The notes below the pieces were generated by a model. It had not been told where the DNA came from, made no database searches, and saw only the letters and a program-made list of their open reading frames with translations. DNA of 64,000 bases from Rhipicephalus microplus. Its lineage: Eukaryota > Arthropoda > Arachnida > Ixodida > Ixodidae. The stretch lies in NCBI RefSeq assembly GCF_043290135.1, contig NC_134700.1, forward strand, positions 161,044,053-161,108,052, given 5' to 3'. Below are positions 34,401 to 43,400 of this stretch, piece after piece. How positions within the stretch are numbered: the first letter of the stretch is position 1; every line of letters begins with the position of its first letter. Position numbers and translations under genes: made by a program.

Positions 34401-37400
34401 TGCACCACTTCAAAATAATGAATAGCGATTTTAAAAAGTTACTTGGCTGTGAAATCAATGCCCTGCTGCACCCACGACACGATCACTATCATCAAAACAT
34501 CCGTGTATTTCTCTATACCCTATTTAAATGTGCAACAGCCTCATCGCCATCACCATTTCATGCACTTGTTTTTTGCATCAGGCTTCGCTGTGTTGCCTTT
34601 GTTCCGTTGGGCAGCTCTGCCTGCACACTCGTTACACAGCCGTTTTCTCGCCTTTGGATTTGTGGTTGCACGTTCACTATGAGCTCCGCAAGCAGCACAA
34701 AAGGAATGCAGCGACAGCGGAAAATGTGAGGCAAGTGACCTATGGTATGAAGTCACCAATCATCAACCATGCATTCTTCACTAACGTTTCAACACTACAC
34801 ACAGTGTGACGACGAAGTATGCATGTCGGCTTGGCCGACGAATGATAATATTGTCGGCTAAGCCGCCATTTGTTGGAATAAGGAAACGGCGATGACGACA
34901 ATGACAGCAAAAATTACACTGAAACAGCGCATGCAAACCAATTTGAAAATTCAGTATCTAACATTTCTGCCTCAAAGTGCGTTGGAAGGACGCGCATTTT
35001 GAAGTTTGTCATTGTAAGTTCGTCTTGCTGCAGTCGAGCTGCACCCTTCAGGCAAGTATCGCACACTTCCACAAATAAACGTCAGCTTGTTTCGCAGTGT
35101 TTCCTACTTGTTTTTGTTCTTCACGTTTATTAAAGGAGCACTGACATCAAATTTTAAGATCGTGATGTGCCCATCATTCAATCGCTTGGTATGCATTGGT
35201 CTTCTTGGACAAACTTGAACGGCATCCGTCGCGTGGAAGTTACTTTAATTCGATGTCAAACAGCGTAAAAAAGCTAAGGAGAAAAAACGAGAAATAGACT
35301 GCCCTGCGACATCGACACTAGTGCTACGTGTTCGGTGTGATACATTCCACAAATACCATCCTGAGTGACGATGCCCTAGTAGCAATGACGTGTACGATCC
35401 GAGTGTTCTTATCCTGGTGCCGAAGTGCAGAAACACACTTGCTCGTTGCATCTGATCTTCGTTGCACCGGTTTTAATGATTTCGTGAAATTATCAAGCTA
35501 AAAAACACCTTTAAGAGAATGGCGAAAGAGCATGATTAAACAGGTGCTTGTCGGTCAGCATGTCGGTGAATCAATGTGGGTTGCAGGTGAGTTGGAGTCG
35601 TCTAGTTTGAAGCACGAAAAAAGTGCAATGAGGGTGTCTTTTCTTATCACGTATGTGTTACACATCAACACGACCACAAGCTGTCAAAAGTGGGACAGCG
35701 TATAGTCAGATATCATCGTTAACAAGTAACACGCAGGTATCGCTGAATTTTAGTTCACCTGTAGACTTTGCGTCCACGCAAAAGTGGTAATACCACGTTA
35801 ACTGCGAGAGGCTAGATAGGTGGGGCCATCTGGAGGTGCAGAAAAGAACCTGGCAAGCAGAAAACTTATTCTATTGCTCCGCTGATGCTCATACACGATA
35901 GCTATAGTGCATTGACCCTTCTGCGTATACCTCAATTCTTTGCACGCCAAAACACGCCAATATAGCTAACTGAGACACACGAGCGAACATAACTGAAGCG
36001 TGCATCCTCAAGCACCTGTGCAGTGCTGGTTGCAACGGCGTCCATTTCGGAATCACTGCTCTGCAAAAGGACGATCGAAGCAAAAATAATTCGCGACATC
36101 GCGAATAGTGGGGATTCCAAGCTCCAGACTATCGTACTGAACCCGAGTCGACACTTTGTACAGCGACGACAGCAATGCAGGCGACAAAGCACAACTGAAT
36201 GTGTCCGCTTAGCATACGAAATGTTTGCGGAGTAGCTGAGCCTGACGTCACTCTTTTCTGTGAAGTGGTCAGCTGTAACGTGATCTGGAAGAGACCGCGA
36301 GGTAGCGCCACTGCTGGTGCTCCCAGCGCTAAAAATGGAGCGATCGCCGTCAGTTTTGAATAGTGCTAGATACCAGTGATATAAATCAATAAAAGTGATA
36401 GTTATTCATCCCAAAATCTTGGCATGAGTAAATTTGATGTCAGTGCTCCTTTAAAGCATAACGCGACTGCGGATGTGTACCTAGCACAGGTAGGAAACTT
36501 ACATGGTTGCATTTACGTATGATTTTGCACAAATTCTTTTATTACGATAGCATATACTGTAATATATAGACTGCTTATTGTAAGTCACGGGAGTCGCGAT
36601 TATCTGCACTATAAACGGTACCACACTATAACCAAAACAACCTTTTCTAAGGGTCGCACTTGCGCAAAACGTGTTCAGCATGCAGCTTGGTGTGTCCAAC
36701 AATTGGAATATGCGATGCGTGCTTGCTCACATTTCAATTTCTGAATGTCAAAAAAATATAACGTCCAATGACACGTGTTGCCAATGAATTGAATGCGAAA
36801 GGGGGGGGGGGGGATGTCTAATACCTGAAAGCACCATCGCAGAAATTCGCCGAATACCAGAACGCCTCGATTATGTGCATTACGCAGAAACTATTTCGAA
36901 TCACGTCCAGAATTTGACACATTGAAAGATGCCAACTATTCAATTTCACGGGCGTACCCAATTTAGGACATCGCAATCGAATCACGAACCACTATTTGAC
37001 TGCTACAGGTGCCGCTCTCATTTTTATGAACGATAAGCATCCCTTCCTGTCTAGTGTGGCCACCGCAAAAAGTTTCGTTGATTCGGTACCAAGTTGCAAC
37101 TTATATTTATGCAAACGCTATCGATTGAAGCGCAACCAACGTCGATTAGGCCTAGCTTGCCGTTTGGTATATTGTCACGGAAAGTTTGTCCGAAACATGA
37201 AGATTTGGCGTCAAGAAGATCGCACTAGCAGTGCACCAAGAACAGCGTGCATGATACGAAGTTCGCGTTCGCGGCCGGGAGATCAGCAACGACGACAACT
37301 CGCCAAGCTTACATAAGACAGCGCACTGGCAGCAAAAGTAAAAGCTCACGTTATAAAAGCGTAAAAGGTTCCCAATTCACGGACAAGGAAGCAAATGCGA

Positions 37401-40400
37401 TATTTGTTGCAAGCTCGATAATGATGACGTCTTTCCTGTCAAGAAATTGTTACTTGATTGATTTGTGGGGTTTAACGTCCCAAAACCACCATATGATTAT
37501 GAGAGACGCCATAGTGGAGGGCTCCAGAAATTTCAGCCACCTGGGGTTCTTTAACGTGCACCCAAATCTGAGCACACCGGCCTACAACATTTCAGCCTCC
37601 ATTGGAAATAGGGCCGCCACAGCCGGGATTCGATCCCGCGACCTGCGAGTCAGCAGCCGAGTACCTTAGCCACTAGACCACTGTGGCGGGTCCAAGAAAT
37701 TGTTAAGTGCATGCAGTTTATAAGGACAGAATCGCACGTGCCACGTTGAGCGGTGCGCGGCCGAAGCCACGCTAGCGACGTAGTACGCTGTAGTCGCATC
37801 GGCGCCGGTGCAAAGGCTTATCGGTGACCGAGGCAACCGTCCTCCTCCCTTACTTGACGAGCCCGCGCAGTGTCCTGCAGTCTTTTTTCTTCCCTCCGCC
37901 CTCCTTTGTTCGTTCACTCCGTGTCCCCTCCTTCTCTGTAACGACCGCGTCATTCGCTCCCCAGCAGCGCACCTAGCGCGTCTCCTTTCAGCAGCGCACT
38001 CGCTACCGCAATTGTCCCAATTTCTGGCAACTGCATTATAACCGGTCTCTCGTCTTGACGGACAGCACAGTAAGTGGTATATGTATACATGGGGTTATAT
38101 GGGAGGGTAGACGGGAGTAGAAAAAGATCGTACTCTACACGTTCACGCTATAAGTGGTCTACACAGTACATGGACACTCTCGGCTGGATTTGCCACCGGC
38201 GTCGTTGCAGCCATCATTCACCGTATATGTATAGGTAACTATATATATGAAGACGCAAGAAAAAAATAATCCAGAAAAAGACATACAGCGCGCGGAAACG
38301 AAGGCCCAAGCTTTCGTTCCTGAGCGCGCAGCGTTTGCCACTGAGCCACGAAGGAGCACTTCAACGCTGAAACGGCAAGCTATTTATATCTACCACTTAG
38401 CGCTGTCATCTTTATTTTGGGGGAAATAGCGTGTTTTCAGCATTACCAGCAAGATGGAGCGAAGAACGGGCTCAGCGTAAAACTCTGCCCCTAGCTCGAC
38501 GCGATGCGCTGATGAGTGATCATCTCCCACGCGTGCTTTGTTCCATGGAGGAAAGGGGCCTCATCCGTGCACTTATCCTGTGGTGGGAGAGAATCTCCCG
38601 CCTTCGGATTTCATCCGAACGATTGCGTTTAGTTGCCGTTCGCACAAAGATCCATCCGCTCGCTGGACAGGCCCCATTTGCGAAAAGAGTGCGCTTTTCA
38701 AACACAGCGAAGTAACAACTGAAACACCTGTTAGTTCGCACTCATATCAGTACCTGCGATCAAGTTTCGTGCATCGTTTTTATTTAAACAGCGTGTCAAG
38801 TGTCAAGCTGTAAACGTAGCTAGCTAGCTCTCGTCCTGTGTATGTTGTTTTCGCGCACCATTTGTGCGTGAGCAGCGCGCTGCACATTTCGATATGCTTG
38901 CCGTTCTCAGCGTTACACTCCAAGATGTTGCTATCTCATTCATTGCTTCGCCCATGTGGCGAAACTGTGACTTTTTAGCAGTCCCTCGAGATTCATTGTA
39001 TCGAAATTTTACTGGATGTGGAATGTCCAGATTGCAAGTTAGTTTCCAAAAACTGACAACCTCAATCTTTTTTTTTTTATATAACAGCAAACACCCCCCT
39101 TGCAAAGAAAAACTCTAATGAAGGGTGCTTGAACTTTGCAGCTTGAATAGTCAATGATGGTCAAGTTCTCCAACTTGACCATCATAGATTTTTAAGCTGC
39201 AGTTTACACTGCAGTTTCAAGCTGCAATTTGTACAATAAATATTTATAAAATTGATTTTAATTTTACTAAAACATTATAATATTGATTTTAATGTATACT
39301 ATAAAAAATTACAAAAATGATTTTAATTTATACCATAAAAATTTAAAAAAATTGATATTAATTTTTAAAAACGTATTGAAGGTATCAAGTGACTGATTTA
39401 AATTGTTATGATTAGCCTGATTTTTATTTGTGCCAGTTTTCTTTTTTTTTCTCTTACTTGAAACACACGTGCACACACCACGGTTTCCATGAAATATGTC
39501 CCGCACCATTTCACATTAATGACAATTTTTTCCGGGGTGCCTTCTTGAGCATGCGTCACCTTTCATTGATAGGAACTATACTCCAAGACAGCCAAACATT
39601 TAATACTGGTACTTTTGGAAACTTCTATCAAGACTGGACAAAATATGAAAATATAATTTGAAGTCCACAACCCCACACAGACATACCAGCGTCCAAGGTT
39701 TGAGCACGAAATTTAGAAGTAGAATATTGACCTTCACTTCCTCTTTTGATAAAGCACCTATGATTACAAAACTAAGGACACCAATGCCCTTGAAGAATGA
39801 TGTCTCGGCTTGAAAGTATTCAGTAAACATTCCCGTCTCGTAAGAGTTACCACACATTACTTCAACTGGTCTCGTACCGGCTTGGAAAGTACTTGTTGCT
39901 GTTCAGGAGACATGCAGCTCCATCAAGGGTGTGTCGCGTGTAGTCAATGGCTGGACACTCCTTGGGTGTCTTGTGGGCAGCGCAAAGAAATATCCACTGT
40001 TCCGTGGCCGTCATTTGGGTGCAGCTATCTGCGTTGCATTCAGCCTGCAAGTAAGGAGCAGGGCCAGTGAGAAGTTTATCAAGGCCAACAGTGACGTGCA
40101 TCCAAACACAATGTACACAGATGTTTCCATTGCTAGACAAATAGTTTTCCACAAATAAAAAAAAATCTTAATTCTTGGGTATAAGTATCGAAATGAAAAC
40201 TCAGTTACGAAGCATACCGTAGTGGGGTACTCCCGTGAATCACTATAAACCCCTGAAGTGTTCTTAGAACAAGCACCTGAATTCATGCACAGAAGAGAGA
40301 CTTGCATGTCACCCCTTAGCAATGCAGCTGTGAACCAGTGACTGGTACTTAGAAACTAAAATACACGGCCACTAGTCTCCCCAATTAAAGAATCAAACTC

Positions 40401-43400
40401 TGCGATTTCAAGTGCCGAGGCCGCAATACCGGTGTGAGGCACACCACTGGCACAATATCACTGCAAATACATTTCACTGAGGTGTGGCAGGGGTAGTCAA
40501 GTATTTCAGAGTGTGCACCTCCAACAAAGCAAGTACAGAGTTCAATTCCCACTGCCACGATGCACTAAATAGTCTTTTTAATGAGAACAGGATACACAAA
40601 TCTGCAGCTCTGTGGTGTTGGTACACATAAGACGAGAAAAGATGGCCTCTTATTTATCTACTATGTTTTACTTTTCCACCACAATGCTGCGTTCAATGTT
40701 GTGCCATGCTTTCTTATGAGTTGCTAAAACAAAAGTATTTTCAAAAATTAACCACCCCTTCAATCTAGGCCCATGTCTGGTTTAGCGCTTCAACTCCTTT
40801 AAATTAAGCCACAGTGGCCAAGAAGTGAAGCTGCACTCTCCTGCTCAGTCATGGGATCCTATAGCCACTAAGATGAAGTGGTGGAGGGCAACAGTGCTAC
40901 AGTGGCAAGCGAAGCTGCCTGAAGCTACAGAAATTACTATAATGCCTAAACTGCCCACTGCGGTTCGAAATGAAATGATAGAAGAATGTAGCTTATTAAA
41001 ATGTGCAACCACGCCTGGAAAACCTGCAAATGTTAATTATTCAGAAAAGCCATGCAGACACAATATGAGAAGGGCAGGAAAATAAGCAAGCAGCTTTTTT
41101 TTTTTTTATTTTGTCACTAGAGCACACTTTTTTTTTAGATGCGCATGTACCCCTAGATTCGCACACAAAGCAGCAGCGAACATGATACAGCAGATAAAAT
41201 CAACAAGCAACAGACTGTTTTGAGATCACTCTAACTTTTTTGGCAACTTGCTCAGTGGTCATTTCATGAACTTCCAAATCTCGCGCAATAGGCTTGGTCA
41301 TAACAGAGGCCCCGAAACGGTAGGACACCGATAGACTGAAACTATCTCACAAATAGCACTTAATATTCACTGAAATATACAAATAACTTATAAAACTATA
41401 AAACAAGCTAACAAATAATTTATAAAACCATAGAACAAGCTAACAAACACTGCACAGAAATTCTACTAGCCATGATTTACTTGCTGATCAGTAAATTACG
41501 TTTTGACGGTGACTACAAGACACGGAAGCATGGACATTAGAGCAGGTCAAATACCAGGTGGTACAAAGTACAATCTACACTTATTTGAATTCGAATCACT
41601 GGGGCACTAAATCAGATGCTGCAGCCTGCAATACCAAATGCCGGGAAATTGCCTGTAATTGAGATTGCACCTAATGCTCAGTATTGCAGTCATAGCCATA
41701 ACAAAGCAGTGCAAAGCCACATCTGATGCAGAGGTTTTGCCAGCAGTGGCCAATGAAGACCACGGCTGCGTGTAGAAGTACTGCATATGACCATGTCTTC
41801 TGTTCACCCTAAATCAGAACAGCATGTTTCATGCCTTCCACTTAATGAATTTTCAATGAGTGGAAGATAACTAATCTTGCCCCGTAAAGCAAAAAAAATA
41901 TACAAGCACATTGAATAGCAATTCGTTAATGTAACGCAAGACAAACAATGGTACAGTAAGCTGCACTATTACTCCAAAAGCTTTTAAGAACTGTATGCTC
42001 ACGAGTAAGATTAATTGATCTGTCGCACTTAATGTCCCAAAACCACCATATGATTATGAGAGATGCCGTAGTGGAGGGCTCCGGAAATTTTGACCACCTG
42101 GGGTTCTTTAGGGTGCACCAATGTCAGAGCACATGGGCCTACAGCATTTTCACCTCAGTCGAAAATGCACCAACCGCAGCCAGGATTAGGTCCCGCGACC
42201 TGCAGGTCCGTTGGGCATTTATTTGTTCTACAATGTTTTACAGTATGTATGACATTATAGGTGTTGTTTATCAAAAATATTAAACAAGCTCCCGCAGTAG
42301 ACATTTTTCATCAGAAGAACATGAACTAATCTGCCACACTATATAACGAATGATGCAAACAAAGATACCTAATATTTTATTGAGGAAACACCAAACTAAA
42401 CAACTGGTTCTGATACATGATTGACAAACCAGGACCAAGCTTGAATTGTCAACATGTCCACAGAACGTAGTGCATCACCTGCGCTACTGTCACTGCACTT
42501 TCAATAACTGCAAGCCTCGTCAAAGTAATCACGAGGCATTCATCGGTGATTTTGTTGTGGACATGTTCATTGCAGTTGAAATGTCAAGTCATGCAAAGAC
42601 AGTACTGATAGAAGCCACAAGGTGTTAGTAGTGGTATGCATGCAATTAGATAAGCCATTTAAAAGCAACTACAAACCTCACATACCTGCAGCCTGACTGC
42701 AAGACCATTTAGCTCCATGCAGAACTGCCTGTAAAGATAACATCACACAACAGGCTTACACATGGGTGACGGTTGTTCAGGAATGTACACATGACGATAA
42801 ATTCGATTAGCAGTCGCTTCTTGCTGCTGTATGCCAGTCAAAGATTGTCAAATACACAGTTCAGTGCGTGACGAAGCTACCGATTACGGCCATACAGTGT
42901 GTAACCTATATAATCAAGGCAGTAATTTCATTCTTTCAGGTAAGACTCCTGAAGTAATGAAATGACAAAGTCTTACAACTGGTAAACAAGGCCTTAGGTG
43001 CGGACGCTATTTTTGAGTAGCGTGCGTACCAAGGCGCTGGCTTTACATTCATTCGCACTGGTGACATCTCAAAGCGATTGCGAAAGCAAAGCACCCCTAT
43101 TGGCGAACTCCCTCGAGGCCCCGCCACATCCAACCACAATACGCGAGTACGCACCTTAGATGTTCGTACTTCCACACTCCCTCGTCCTGGCCATCGGGAG
43201 GCGTCAATATTTCATCGACATTCGTCGGGTCTTTGCGGATCGCCTGCTGGATGAACTGTTTCACCGGAAGAACATGTCACCGCACGGCCACTCGAAACCG
43301 TCACAACATGACCAGCACGTTACATACCTGCTGAACGGCGAGCGTGCTGTCCATTTCGTCAAACGGCTCATCGGGCCAGCTTGAAAAATTCTGGTCAACG

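Noticed and set aside
40490..40560. tRNA or SINE in MOB4 intron 4
   Set aside because: Only a B-box-like GAGTTCAATTCCC is convincing; the rest of the cloverleaf is not.
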